Below, in pieces: positions 26,615 to 34,628 of a stretch of DNA of 48,522 nt (its first letter is position 1; every line of letters begins with the position of its first letter). This DNA comes from Acidovorax facilis (GTDB lineage: Bacteria; Pseudomonadota; Gammaproteobacteria; Burkholderiales; Burkholderiaceae_C), in assembly GCF_023913775.1 (NCBI RefSeq), contig NZ_JAMXAX010000027.1, positions 1 to 48,522 of the forward strand, in the 5' to 3' direction. The translations under genes and the position numbers were made by a program. The notes under the pieces are model-generated. The model saw only the letters and a program-made list of their open reading frames with translations. It searched no databases and was not told where the DNA came from.

Positions 26615-29533
26615 TCACAGATCCAGTTCAAAGATGGCAGGCGGTATCTGATAGCACCGCACCTTGCCAATGCCGGGCAGCCTGGTGCTCACGCTGTAGC
26701 GCTCGGGTTCCTTCACGGTCAGGCAGCCGTGCGACTCCAGCACGCGGCACACAGCCAGATGGTCGAAGCCCTGGCAGATTTCAGCCTTGAACGTTTCAGC
26801 CAACACGAAGTATTCAAAGCTGACGCCCTCGCCCAGCGTGGCGGGCATGCGCTCGCCATACTCCCGCTGGTGCTCGGGGTCGCTCTTGATGGGCTCACCA
26901 TCGGCATTCAACATGCGGCGCACGCCGGCACGTTGCAGAGTCTTGGGGGCGTGGTCATCAGCAGCCCGGTGCCACATGGCAAAGCGCCCATCGCCGTGCG
27001 TCTCCAGAAACCGGCGCACAGCCCGCAGCATGGCCACCACCTCACCATTGCCAGCGCCACCACGGGCAGCCAGCCATGCGTCAAAGCATGCGCGTGCACC
27101 GCGTTCGCTCTCGCCCGCTGGCCAGCCCGTAAGCCCCGCTTCGGTGGCCAGTTCGCCAGCCACACCCACCAGCGCAAAGCGGGCGCCCACGCGCTCCACC
27201 TGGCCCGATGCTCCCTGCGGTATCCACTCCCGGGCCAGCGTCTGCACAGCCGTGCGCAGGCGCTTGGGCAGGCTGTCGGCATTGGAGCAGGCCCATTCAA
27301 CGAAGGCCCGGCCTGGTGCGCCGTGGCATGCCTGCGCCTCACGGGCCAAGTGGCTGGAGAACGCAGCCCCGCCCGCAAAGTCGTGCAGATGCTCGAAAGC
27401 CCCCAGCCCCGCGCCTGCATCGGCCGGTATGTCCGCCATCCGCACTTCTTGACCCGTGCGCGTGCGCTTCATGCCTTCGGCCATGTGGTCAGCCAGCCCC
27501 AGCTCGCCAGCCGACAGGAACAGCAGGCGCCAGGACAGGCGGGCACGTGGTGCACCGTTGCGGGTGGCGCGTGCCTTGCTCTGTTCATTGGCCAGCATGT
27601 AGGCGCACTCGCCCGCCACCTTGCCCTCTACCTGCGCAAGTTCATCCAGGATCAGCAATGAATCGCAGTGCTGCGCGGCGATGGCTTCAAGCGCGTTGTC
27701 GGTGGTGCGCCAGCGCTGCATGTAGCTGGGGCCGCCGTACACGCTGGCAGCCAGGCGCAGCGCCGTGGTCTTGCCGCTGCTGCTATCACCCCGGATGTGA
27801 AAGCCCCCGCTCTCCATGCCTGCAGGGCGCAGCAGCGGCCCCGCAAAGGCGCAGGCCACCGCAAAAACCAGCCGGGAGTTACCCACGCACAGAGCCCCGA
27901 TGCGTTCACGCCAGGCGGCTGCATCGTGCTTTACGCGGAAGGTGTTTTCCATCTGGCTTTCGCTCTGGAACACGATGCGCTCGGCATCGTCGCCGATGGT
28001 TTCATGGGGCAACACAAAGGCGCGGCCGTGCCAGCCGATGCGGTCGGTGCAGCTTGCAAACTCGCCCGGCTGGCGGGTCTGTATGTACTGGGTCAGCAGG
28101 TTGCGGGCTGCAGGCGATGGGGCAATGCGAAGCCCCATGTTCAGCAGCGCGGCGCGGTATTCGCCCCCGTCGCCAGACAGCATGCGGGCGGGCATGGCCC
28201 ATTGCTTGGGCTTGCCCAGTGGGTCGGCAAAGGCCAGCAGGTAGCCCCAGCCTGCGCCGTCCTGGTCGCGGGTCAGGGCCTGCACATCGAGGCGGCTGCA
28301 CACCCATTGCGGGGCCTTGGGTTGCCCCTCCTTGTCCACGCCCGCATACCACACACCCGAATCGTTGACGGTGAAGGGGTCGAACGGGCGGCCGTCGCTG
28401 GGGGGCTCATTGCCCCCGCCGTGCCCACCATCGGCTCCGTGGGGCTCGCGTGGTGTGCGTGTGCTGTCCTTGCCTCCTTTGGTGCTTTGCGCGGCCTGCT
28501 GGGCGCGTTCGCCCTGCTCTGCCTGGTGCGCTGCAATGGCGGCCTCTACGCAGGCGCCCACGGCCTGCAGGCCCTGCGCCTGGTGCATGTCGTTGAAGTC
28601 GCTGCCACCATCGGGCAGGCTCTCGGGGAACACCGCCAGGCCGCGCACGGCACGGGCTGCGGCTTCGGCCTTCACGCGGCCGGTGTTGGTGCCGGTGCGG
28701 GCTTCGGTGGCGCGGTCATCATCGCCACACAGCACCAGCAGCGCGGTGCGGTGTTGCTGGCGCAGGGCCTTGGCAACGTGGGCAAGGTTGCCCGCATCAA
28801 AGGCCACAGCCACGGGGCGGCCGGTGGCCTGGTGCACGCTGGCGGCCGTGGCGTAGCCCTCGGCAACCAGCAGCACCGGAGCCCCCGCAGGATCACCGCA
28901 CCAGTGCCACAGCCCCGACTTGCGCCCGCCCTTCAAAAACAGTTTGTCGGTGCCATCGGCCGGGCGCTCTGGTGCTATGCGTTGCAGGTTCCACAGAGCC
29001 CCCGCAGCATCGCGCAGGGGCACCAGTACGCAGCCATCGGGAGCAAAGCGCACACCGTGGGCCTGCACACCCTTGCGGGTCAGATAGGGGCTGGCGCCGG
29101 TATCGCTGGCAGCATCCCACTGTGCCACCGCATCGGCCGCTGCAGCCGCGTGGGCGGCCTGCTGGCGAGCTTGCTCTGCCTGCTGGCGCTCTACCCTCTC
29201 GCGTTCACGCTGCGCCAGCACCTCGGGGCTCGGGGCGGCCGGGGCTTCGCTGGCCTTGGGCAGCACAAAGCCGTGTTCTTTGGCCAGGTGCAGCAGGGTG
29301 CCGATGCCCACCCCGCCGCCTGCCTTGATGCTGCGCCAAGTGCTGCGCGTGGCGCGTGGGTCATGCCCGTCTGCGGTCGCACTCCATGCCTCGAACAGGT
29401 CTTGGCCCGTGGCGTCGGGGAACTCGCTTTTGATGGCCATGCCCACCCGCGCCCATTCGTCACGCGACAGGCTGGCGGGGATGTGCGCCAGGGCAGCGCG
29501 GATCAGGCCGGGGGTGATGGTTGTTCGTGTCAT
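26615..29533 (-). CDS. Replicative primase-helicase (PriCT/Toprim/DUF927)
   Basis: Encodes 972 residues. A PriCT_2-like N-terminus (about 10-80: LIRAALAHIPASLSRDEWARVGMAIKSEF) is followed by an Ala/Gln/Glu coiled region. A Toprim-type primase core (about 218-320) has LLVAEGYATAAS, LCGDDDRA and SDFNDMH. The DUF927 helicase domain (about 385-700) has Walker A GDSSSGKTT at 582-590 and Walker B LLILDEL. Such proteins start and unwind replication of phage satellites and integrative elements, like P4 alpha. ATG 29531-29533 overlaps the stop of the upstream gene (ATGA), which fixes the start. It ends an operon with the AlpA-like regulator. Confidence 0.9.
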   Translation of the reverse strand: MTRTTITPGLIRAALAHIPASLSRDEWARVGMAIKSEFPDATGQDLFEAWSATADGHDPRATRSTWRSIKAGGGVGIGTLLHLAKEHGFVLPKASEAPAAPSPEVLAQRERERVERQQAEQARQQAAHAAAAADAVAQWDAASDTGASPYLTRKGVQAHGVRFAPDGCVLVPLRDAAGALWNLQRIAPERPADGTDKLFLKGGRKSGLWHWCGDPAGAPVLLVAEGYATAASVHQATGRPVAVAFDAGNLAHVAKALRQQHRTALLVLCGDDDRATEARTGTNTGRVKAEAAARAVRGLAVFPESLPDGGSDFNDMHQAQGLQAVGACVEAAIAAHQAEQGERAQQAAQSTKGGKDSTRTPREPHGADGGHGGGNEPPSDGRPFDPFTVNDSGVWYAGVDKEGQPKAPQWVCSRLDVQALTRDQDGAGWGYLLAFADPLGKPKQWAMPARMLSGDGGEYRAALLNMGLRIAPSPAARNLLTQYIQTRQPGEFASCTDRIGWHGRAFVLPHETIGDDAERIVFQSESQMENTFRVKHDAAAWRERIGALCVGNSRLVFAVACAFAGPLLRPAGMESGGFHIRGDSSSGKTTALRLAASVYGGPSYMQRWRTTDNALEAIAAQHCDSLLILDELAQVEGKVAGECAYMLANEQSKARATRNGAPRARLSWRLLFLSAGELGLADHMAEGMKRTRTGQEVRMADIPADAGAGLGAFEHLHDFAGGAAFSSHLAREAQACHGAPGRAFVEWACSNADSLPKRLRTAVQTLAREWIPQGASGQVERVGARFALVGVAGELATEAGLTGWPAGESERGARACFDAWLAARGGAGNGEVVAMLRAVRRFLETHGDGRFAMWHRAADDHAPKTLQRAGVRRMLNADGEPIKSDPEHQREYGERMPATLGEGVSFEYFVLAETFKAEICQGFDHLAVCRVLESHGCLTVKEPERYSVSTRLPGIGKVRCYQIPPAIFELDL

Positions 29534-29826
29534 GAGGGCATGAATAGGTCGGGCTGGGCGCGTGGGCGATGCAACAGCGTGTAGGTGCGCACCTTGCGGG
29601 TGCGGGTGCCACCAGCACAGGGCACCTCTCGCCAGCCGCGTGCAAGGCCGTAGCCCATGCCGTAAAGGTCGATGCGCTCCATGTCGGAAAGCACCTTGGA
29701 AATGCAACCGGTGTCACACACGGCGTCTATTTCCTTTTGCGTGCTGGCGGGGTGCTTTTCGAGGAAGTCCGCCACACGAACAGCCTGCAGGGGGCGGGTG
29801 TCGTCTTGGGGCTTTGGTACTAACAT
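29530..29826 (-). CDS. Small protein of the primase operon, unknown function
   Basis: Encodes 98 residues (MLVPKPQDDTRPLQAVRVADFLEKHPASTQKEIDAVCDTG). The first half looks like a short winged-helix or HTH fold: VADFLEKHPASTQKEIDA then CISKVLSDMERIDLYGMGYGLARGW. It may therefore bind DNA beside the helicase. The stop overlaps the primase ATG and the start lies nine bases after the preceding gene, so it is translated as part of that operon. I know no named family for it. Confidence 0.75.
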   Translation of the reverse strand: MLVPKPQDDTRPLQAVRVADFLEKHPASTQKEIDAVCDTGCISKVLSDMERIDLYGMGYGLARGWREVPCAGGTRTRKVRTYTLLHRPRAQPDLFMPS

Positions 29827-29835
29827 TTCAGCCCC

Positions 29836-30339
29836 TCACGTGTACCGTGGCGAAAGGTCATCTGCCGCCAGGACCACGAAACCAGCACGCAGTGCGCGGG
29901 GCTTTCCCGGCTCCGATTCAGCCAGCAGATCGCCGGACCTCACGCTATGCACCCGCATCACGCAGCGGGCATCTACAGTGACCCGGCGCCGCTCAGCGCC
30001 CGGGGGCTGATACCTCACGGTCAGTAAGGGTCTGCCATGCGCCCGGCGCTCCACAAAGGCCGCAGCCTCCGGGCGCTTCGCATACATTTCGGCAGCGTCC
30101 GTCTCGGCAATGATTTCCCCGGTTTCTGGGTCCAGTTCCAGCAGCCAGCCAGGCCAGAGCAAAAGCACCCGTACTGGCGCATGCCCCTTGCGCCGCCACA
30201 GCGCAGAAAAAAGCACCCCATCGGCAGGCACTGCCGCAGACATGCGCTCGGCGTCACGCTGCAAACGCACGCGGGCGGCATCATGGGCTGCATTCAGGAC
30301 CTTGGATGCAGCGCCATCTTGTACAGTCGGGCGGCTCAT
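29836..30339 (-). CDS. Unknown protein of the AlpA-primase operon
   Basis: Encodes 167 residues with no family I recognise. It has an Arg-rich helical start (AAHDAARVRLQRDAERMSAA), then beta-like segments (APVRVLLLWPGWLLELDPETGEIIAETDA and GRPLLTVRYQPPGAERRRVTVDARCV). There is no signal or membrane segment. ATG 30337-30339 overlaps the AlpA stop as ATGA, which supports the start and a common mRNA. Confidence 0.75.
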   Translation of the reverse strand: MSRPTVQDGAASKVLNAAHDAARVRLQRDAERMSAAVPADGVLFSALWRRKGHAPVRVLLLWPGWLLELDPETGEIIAETDAAEMYAKRPEAAAFVERRAHGRPLLTVRYQPPGAERRRVTVDARCVMRVHSVRSGDLLAESEPGKPRALRAGFVVLAADDLSPRYT

Positions 30340-30566
30340 TTCTGCACCTCCTGAGCCCCTGCAATGCGAGCTTGCACCCAGGCCAGCACGGCAGATTCAG
30401 GCCACGCAGCCATGCGTGCAGTGATGCGCACGCAGGGCGGGAACTTGCCTTCTTTCATGAGCTTGTAAATGGTGCTTTTCTTGCAGCCGGTGGTTGCCTC
30501 CACGTCGGGCAGACGCAGCAGCCGATCACGCGGAACAACGGGTTTGACGGTGTGAACCACTTGCAT
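30336..30566 (-). CDS. AlpA-like MerR/excisionase-type regulator
   Basis: Encodes 76 residues. DRLLRLPDVEATTGCKKSTIYKLMKEGKFPPCVRIT followed by AAWPESAVLAWVQARI is the typical AlpA winged-helix pattern. In P4-like elements such proteins activate integrase expression or act as excisionase. It is the first gene of a four-gene overlapping operon (AlpA, 167-aa protein, 98-aa protein, primase-helicase). An aggact site lies upstream of ATG 30566, and a candidate operator lies at 30638-30666. Confidence 0.88.
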   Translation of the reverse strand: MQVVHTVKPVVPRDRLLRLPDVEATTGCKKSTIYKLMKEGKFPPCVRITARMAAWPESAVLAWVQARIAGAQEVQK

Positions 30567-30637
30567 GAGGGGAAAGTCCTTTCATGTTTGCCGGTGCATC
30601 CGTTGTGGTGCACGCAGGGCATGGCGAGACTTTCAGC

Positions 30638-30666
30638 AATGCACCCTGAATACGTCGCGGTGCATT
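30638..30666. promoter_or_regulatory. Candidate operator upstream of the AlpA operon
   Basis: AATGCACC and GGTGCATT are perfect inverted arms 13 bases apart. GCACCCTG is repeated at 30641, about 30730 and about 30742. The stretch 30567-30766 between the AlpA gene and the preceding same-strand gene holds no gene. Confidence 0.4.
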
Positions 30667-30766
30667 TAAGGAGCATGCGTCCGCAGCAGCCCGCACAGAG
30701 TGCAGGGCGCTCGCCAGAAGGCGGGCCCCTGCACCCTGCGTGGCACCCTGAAACGATGAAACGGAG

Positions 30767-31657
30767 CTATGCCGTCTTTCTGCCGGAACGCACTTGGACC
30801 ACGCCAGGTAACGGGGAGGCCACTTTCACCGGGGGAGACCGCTTGCGGTCGCTGAACAGCGCTTTTTTGAGCGGCGTTCGGGGTGCAGCTCCACCGATAC
30901 CAAGCTCACGGCCCATAGCATTCAGGGCCTCAGATTCCATGACACCAGCAGCCATGCGCCGGGCAAGCTCTGCCTTGCCAACGTCGATCTGGTTACCAAT
31001 CGCCCAGCTTGGCCCCTTCTTACTCCCGCCTTCACCCTTAGTGTTGGCCTTGCGATAAGCCACCAGCGCAGGGAAATCGGACAAGGGAAAAGGCGAATCC
31101 TCACCCGCTTTGGTATCGGCACTCGCGGGTGGCCACGCCACACCACGCACGGCGAACCACGCGAACACATGGGGGCTCGGCTCCAACTGCTGCGCCGTAA
31201 GCCATGCAGCGAAAGCCTGAGCACCTATGCGGTATTCAAGCCTCGCCGTCTGCGCAGAAGGGCTGCGCTGGGGCTGCTGGGGCACCCGTCGCTGCGTCCG
31301 TAGCGTGCCACCGAGGAACTCTCTTTCAGTCCATTCCGGCTTGGCGTCAATTGCCCAGCGATCAGCGACCATTGGGATTGGGCGGAATACATCATCGTCC
31401 TGCTGGCGCTCTGGGGGCTCCACCGAAAGTGCCACACACTCCAACTGCCCGGTGGTGCAAGCCTCAGTTATCGCATCTCGCAATGCCAAGCAACCGCTGC
31501 GCCCCTTGTTGTCCCCCTGGTCCCAAGGTCGCTGCAGCGCTGCCAGATGTTGGGGCTCCATGGCTTCGGGCCACCCAGCCTGTTTTTGCACTGGGGTGAA
31601 GACCCTACGTGCACCCCATATCGCCATAGCGTCACGCCATCGAAGATCAACAGCCAT
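30767..31657 (-). CDS. Unknown island protein
   Basis: Encodes 296 residues, soluble, with no family I can name. The first 60 residues are Trp-rich (AVDLRWRDAMAIWGARRVFTPVQKQAGWPEAM). A middle segment (ARLEYRIGAQAFAAWLTAQQLEPSPHVFAWFAVRGVAW) looks like a small helical DNA- or protein-binding unit. The C-terminus (about 225-296) is basic, with KKALFSDRKRSPPVKVASPLPGVVQV. It starts nine bases after the RadC-like gene and is the last gene of a four-gene run on the minus strand. Confidence 0.7.
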   Translation of the reverse strand: MAVDLRWRDAMAIWGARRVFTPVQKQAGWPEAMEPQHLAALQRPWDQGDNKGRSGCLALRDAITEACTTGQLECVALSVEPPERQQDDDVFRPIPMVADRWAIDAKPEWTEREFLGGTLRTQRRVPQQPQRSPSAQTARLEYRIGAQAFAAWLTAQQLEPSPHVFAWFAVRGVAWPPASADTKAGEDSPFPLSDFPALVAYRKANTKGEGGSKKGPSWAIGNQIDVGKAELARRMAAGVMESEALNAMGRELGIGGAAPRTPLKKALFSDRKRSPPVKVASPLPGVVQVRSGRKTA

Positions 31658-31666
31658 GATTTCCCC

Positions 31667-32233
31667 TTAGATCAAACCTTGCTCTGCCATGCTCAGCGCC
31701 TGCGTGCCACCCACGATCACATGATCCAGCACGCGCACATCAACAAGCGCCAGCGCCTGTTTCAGGGTGTGGGTTAGGGCTTCATCTGCCCTGCTGGGCT
31801 GCAAGCTACCACTTGGGTGGTTGTGGGCCAGGACAACCGCAGCCGCTCTGTGCTGCAGAGCTGCACAAACAATCTCACGGGGGTACACGCTCGTTTGCGT
31901 GAGGGTTCCTGAGAAGTGCCGCTCGAAAGCGATGCCCCTGTTTTGGGCATCCAGGTACAGCACTGCGAAGTGCTCGCACGGCTCGCCAGCCAGATGCAAC
32001 ATCAAGTACTGTTTCACAAAATCGGAGCTGTCAAACACGTCCCCGGGTCCGCGTATGTATGCCCCAAGAATCTCAAGAGCCCGCTCAATCACGGCGCTCT
32101 CACGGGCACGCAGTCCACGGCGCAAACTGCTGGATCCATGAGCCACGCCATAGGCGTGCATGGATTCCCCAGCCCTTGGACGCGGGAGCGGTACCGGGCG
32201 CTTCGGGGCTCTGGTGGTGGCTGTAGTTGTCAT
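31667..32233 (-). CDS. RadC-like JAB/MPN domain protein
   Basis: Encodes 188 residues. The JAB metalloprotease-like motif is VVLAHNHPSGSLQPSRADEALT, with EHFAVLYLDAQNRGIAFERHFSGTLTQTSVYPREI before it, as in RadC proteins. The metal ligands HxH and the distal Asp are all present. RadC-type genes are common passengers of genomic islands and phages; their biochemical role is unsettled. The N-terminal 60 residues keep only a short helical part. It lies three bases after the 80-aa gene. Confidence 0.9.
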   Translation of the reverse strand: MTTTATTRAPKRPVPLPRPRAGESMHAYGVAHGSSSLRRGLRARESAVIERALEILGAYIRGPGDVFDSSDFVKQYLMLHLAGEPCEHFAVLYLDAQNRGIAFERHFSGTLTQTSVYPREIVCAALQHRAAAVVLAHNHPSGSLQPSRADEALTHTLKQALALVDVRVLDHVIVGGTQALSMAEQGLI

Positions 32234-32236
32234 GGT

Positions 32237-32479
32237 TCAGGCCCTACCTTGCAGCGCATCAGCACCGGCCAGCAGCTCAGCAGCCACGGCCCGCGCTTGC
32301 TCGGGTGAGAACTCAAGATGCACGCTCATGAAGTCACGCGACATGCACAAATCGACAAGGCGAGTTGACCGCGTTGCAGCGATGCTCAAATGCACGCCGC
32401 CGGGCAGGTTTGCAGACGACTCGCGCACCCGTAGCGATCCGGCTTCATGCTGGCGCGTGATGAAGGCGATGCCACTCAT
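32237..32479 (-). CDS. Small unknown island protein (80 aa)
   Basis: MSGIAFITRQHEAGSLRVRE continues with beta-like segments and ends in a helix (SPEQARAVAAELLAGADALQGRA). No family recognised. ATG 32477-32479 overlaps the stop of the 86-aa gene (ATGA), so the two are co-translated. Confidence 0.68.
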   Translation of the reverse strand: MSGIAFITRQHEAGSLRVRESSANLPGGVHLSIAATRSTRLVDLCMSRDFMSVHLEFSPEQARAVAAELLAGADALQGRA

Positions 32480-32736
32480 GCTGCACCCCCTTGCGTGCAG
32501 GGGCTTGTGCACACGTCTGCACTGCCCAGGCTGCGCAGCGCGGCCAGGGCTTGCACTGCCTTGCGGGCAGCGCCTGGCACATTCGCCTCAGGCTGGCGCA
32601 GGTAGTGCAGCGCCATGGCCAGAGCGTTGTGCGCATCGGCATACAACTGAATAGGGTCTGTGGGGGCTCCAAGGCGGGCGCCTTGCGAGCTGGTGGGCGC
32701 AGCGCTGCGGCTGGCCAGGGGGAGGACGGGTGTCAT
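32476..32736 (-). CDS. Small unknown island protein (86 aa)
   Basis: Encodes 86 residues: a Pro/Ala-rich start (MTPVLPLASRSAAPTSSQG) followed by a helical part (IQLYADAHNALAMALHYLRQPEANVPGAARKAVQALAALR). No family recognised. The ATG at 32734-32736 has a good aaggag nine bases upstream, which I prefer to an extension to 32790. It is the first gene of the run that includes the RadC-like gene. Confidence 0.68.
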   Translation of the reverse strand: MTPVLPLASRSAAPTSSQGARLGAPTDPIQLYADAHNALAMALHYLRQPEANVPGAARKAVQALAALRSLGSADVCTSPCTQGGAA

Positions 32737-33010
32737 GGCTTCTTGCTCCTTGTCGAGACTTGAAACCACCGCATGCGTTCCTACGCGCATGGGGTGGACG
32801 GGATGTTAAGAACACGGGACAAGCCGTGCGCCAGGCGTTACCGCTGTGGCCATCCCGCCCGAAACCAAGCGTACGGCCGAATGCCGCACGCACTGAATAC
32901 AGACGTGACAAAACCTCACTATCGGGGAGGTTGCGCCGCTTGTCCAAAAGGTGTTCTTACGCACCGGCCCCGGTCGGGGGTTGAAGGCATTATGCACGGA
33001 GGAGGCAGGC

Positions 33011-33586
33011 ATGGCTACCTATGATTCGCGCGTTGTGAAGGGCTGGCGATCACGCATGGAAGATGAAGTGGCCGAGTTGCGCCGCCGCATGTGGCAGGCA
33101 CCTGCGCGGGTCGTGTATACGGTTGGGCTAGAGACGCCACGCAACGGCGATCCAGCAGGGCATGAGCGCTGGTTCCATCGTGAGTTCGGGGAGGAGCGAG
33201 CGCTTGCAAAGGCTGCACTCCAGCGGTTCAGATTCGCGCAAGCGGAGATTGAGCAGAGCGAGATAACCGAAGACCAGCGCGAGGCACGCAGAGCCTATTT
33301 CAGAGCTTGGAGAGCGCGGCAGTCCGACGATTGGCGCAGGACGCAAACCATACAGAAACGCGCTCGCAGGGCCGCCGATCCAGAGCGATACAAGGCCATC
33401 GACCGCAGGCATGAACTACGTCGCAGGGACGAACGCAACGCCCAACGCCGCGCCGCCTACGCGACCAATCCAGAGACACACCGGGCGAAGGTGAACGCAC
33501 GCCGGGCCGCCAACAGGGAGCGAGCGCGAGCCACTGCACGTGCAGCCTATGCGCGTCGAAAGCTCAGTCAGCTACCCCCTGGCTGA
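33011..33586 (+). CDS. Arginine-rich unknown island protein
   Basis: Encodes 191 residues and is the only complete plus-strand gene in the island. The middle and end are strongly basic and helical, with imperfect repeats (RRAADPERYKAIDRRHELRR, then NAQRRAAYATNPETHRAKVN). This pattern is seen in basic DNA-binding tails near HNH endonucleases, but no HNH motif is present. ATG 33011 follows ggaggaggcaggc. Its last 23 bases overlap the end of the convergent HTH gene. Confidence 0.68.
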   Translation: MATYDSRVVKGWRSRMEDEVAELRRRMWQAPARVVYTVGLETPRNGDPAGHERWFHREFGEERALAKAALQRFRFAQAEIEQSEITEDQREARRAYFRAWRARQSDDWRRTQTIQKRARRAADPERYKAIDRRHELRRRDERNAQRRAAYATNPETHRAKVNARRAANRERARATARAAYARRKLSQLPPG

Positions 33587-33830
33587 ACTCGCCACCCACC
33601 TTGGGCGGCACAAGGTAGGCGGCATGTAAGCGCTGCAACTCCAAAAGCAGGCCCAGGTGTTTCGGCACCCATGCGGGTATCTCCACACCCTCATTGCGCC
33701 AGCGGCTGGGCGTGTTGCGGTGCAAGCCCGTGGCCCGGCAAAACTCGCTCACCTTCCAGCCCAGCGACTGCAGGGCCACGTCCAGTTCTTCAATCGTCAT
33801 GGGGGTTTCGTGGTTTGGCATGCGCAGCAT
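33564..33830 (-). CDS. HTH transcriptional regulator (Cro/C1-like)
   Basis: Encodes 88 residues. TIEELDVALQSLGWKVSEFCRATGLHRNTPSRWRNEGVEIPAWVPKHL contains a helix-turn-helix (SEFCRATGLHRNTPSRWRN). ATG 33828-33830 has gggag ten bases upstream. A perfect inverted repeat sits directly upstream (33848-33881), suggesting self-repression. It may be the element's repressor, but that is inferred. Confidence 0.75.
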   Translation of the reverse strand: MLRMPNHETPMTIEELDVALQSLGWKVSEFCRATGLHRNTPSRWRNEGVEIPAWVPKHLGLLLELQRLHAAYLVPPKVGGEFSQGVAD

Positions 33831-33847
33831 TGTCGCACCACTCCCGA

Positions 33848-33881
33848 TAGTGTGCTAAAACATATGCAAACACGCACACTA
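33848..33881. promoter_or_regulatory. Candidate operator of the HTH gene
   Basis: TAGTGTGC and GCACACTA are perfect inverted arms with an AT-rich 18-base centre, just upstream of the ribosome site of the HTH gene. Confidence 0.45.
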
Positions 33882-34012
33882 TTTAACATAACGCTCGTCG
33901 TATATGGTGCGCATTGTGGACAACTTCAGCACATTACCGGGAAACCAAGCATTCATGCGGGTTTGCAGGCGATGTGCATTTGCTTATTTTTTGTGCACCA
34001 TAGCGGGAAAAG

Positions 34013-34021
34013 TTATCCACA
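34013..34021 (+). promoter_or_regulatory. DnaA box
   Basis: A perfect TTATCCACA lies in the non-coding block 33831-34628, about 380 bases left of the iteron array. A chance match is possible, but it fits an origin. I see no gene in 33882-34562. Confidence 0.45.
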
Positions 34022-34403
34022 GCGATACGACAGAGCCCCGCCCATTGCACAGAAGCGCGGCGCGAACGTTCCGCAGAGCGTTTTCCCACGGGGCTCAGTC
34101 GGATCCGAGCAATCGGCAAATTTAGGGAATGATTCTCAATAAGAATTTTTGCTACGTCATGACCCTAAAAATGCTGGGCCGCCCGCAGGTGGTGGCGCCA
34201 AGGGAAGGCCCTCACGCGCTCATTTCCACCGATGTGCATGCGTGTGCAACACAGCCAGGCGCCGCGCATCCTGCACCGCTGCGCTGCCGTGGCAGCGTTG
34301 CCCGTCAGTAGATGGGCAGAGCGGGCACCCTTTGAAGGGCTGGGGCGGGGTTCAATGGGTATGAATGTATGAATGAATTTCACTATTCAATAAATATTCC
34401 CTT

Positions 34404-34507
34404 TGTCCCCGCTTTGTCCCCGGCCCGTCCCCGGTTTGTCCCCGGTAGGTATTTCCTGCAAACCCGCATGGCTGCTGGATTCGGGCCATTTGTCCCCGTG
34501 TCCCCGG
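34404..34507 (+). repeat. Right iteron cluster (TGTCCCCGG), candidate replication origin
   Basis: Units start at 34404, 34415, 34426 and 34437, exactly 11 bp apart, and at 34491 and 34499. Three are exact TGTCCCCGG and three differ by one base. An AT-rich stretch (TATTCAATAAATATTC) lies immediately left. Equal 11-bp spacing puts the sites on one helix face, as in iteron origins. The sequence is the inverse of the left cluster. Confidence 0.62.
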
Positions 34508-34562
34508 CACTTTTGGCGTTCATAGTGCCGAAGGAAATCCTAAGCAGCCCCATGCGCCCATG

Positions 34563-34585
34563 AAAAAAGGGCCCTGCGGCCCTTT
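34563..34585 (-). terminator. Terminator of the integrase gene
   Basis: AAAGGGCC-GCAG-GGCCCTTT on the minus strand followed by TTT, 43 bases past the integrase stop. Confidence 0.75.
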
Positions 34586-34628
34586 GTGGTTCCTGCTTTT
34601 CACACTCGATTCGGTTCCAGGTTTTCAG

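Noticed and set aside
32807..32959. Inverted 9-mers TAAGAACAC/GTGTTCTTA 135 bases apart in the divergent promoter region of the island
   Set aside because: Arms are short and far apart; no duplicated target, so not supportable as a mobile element.
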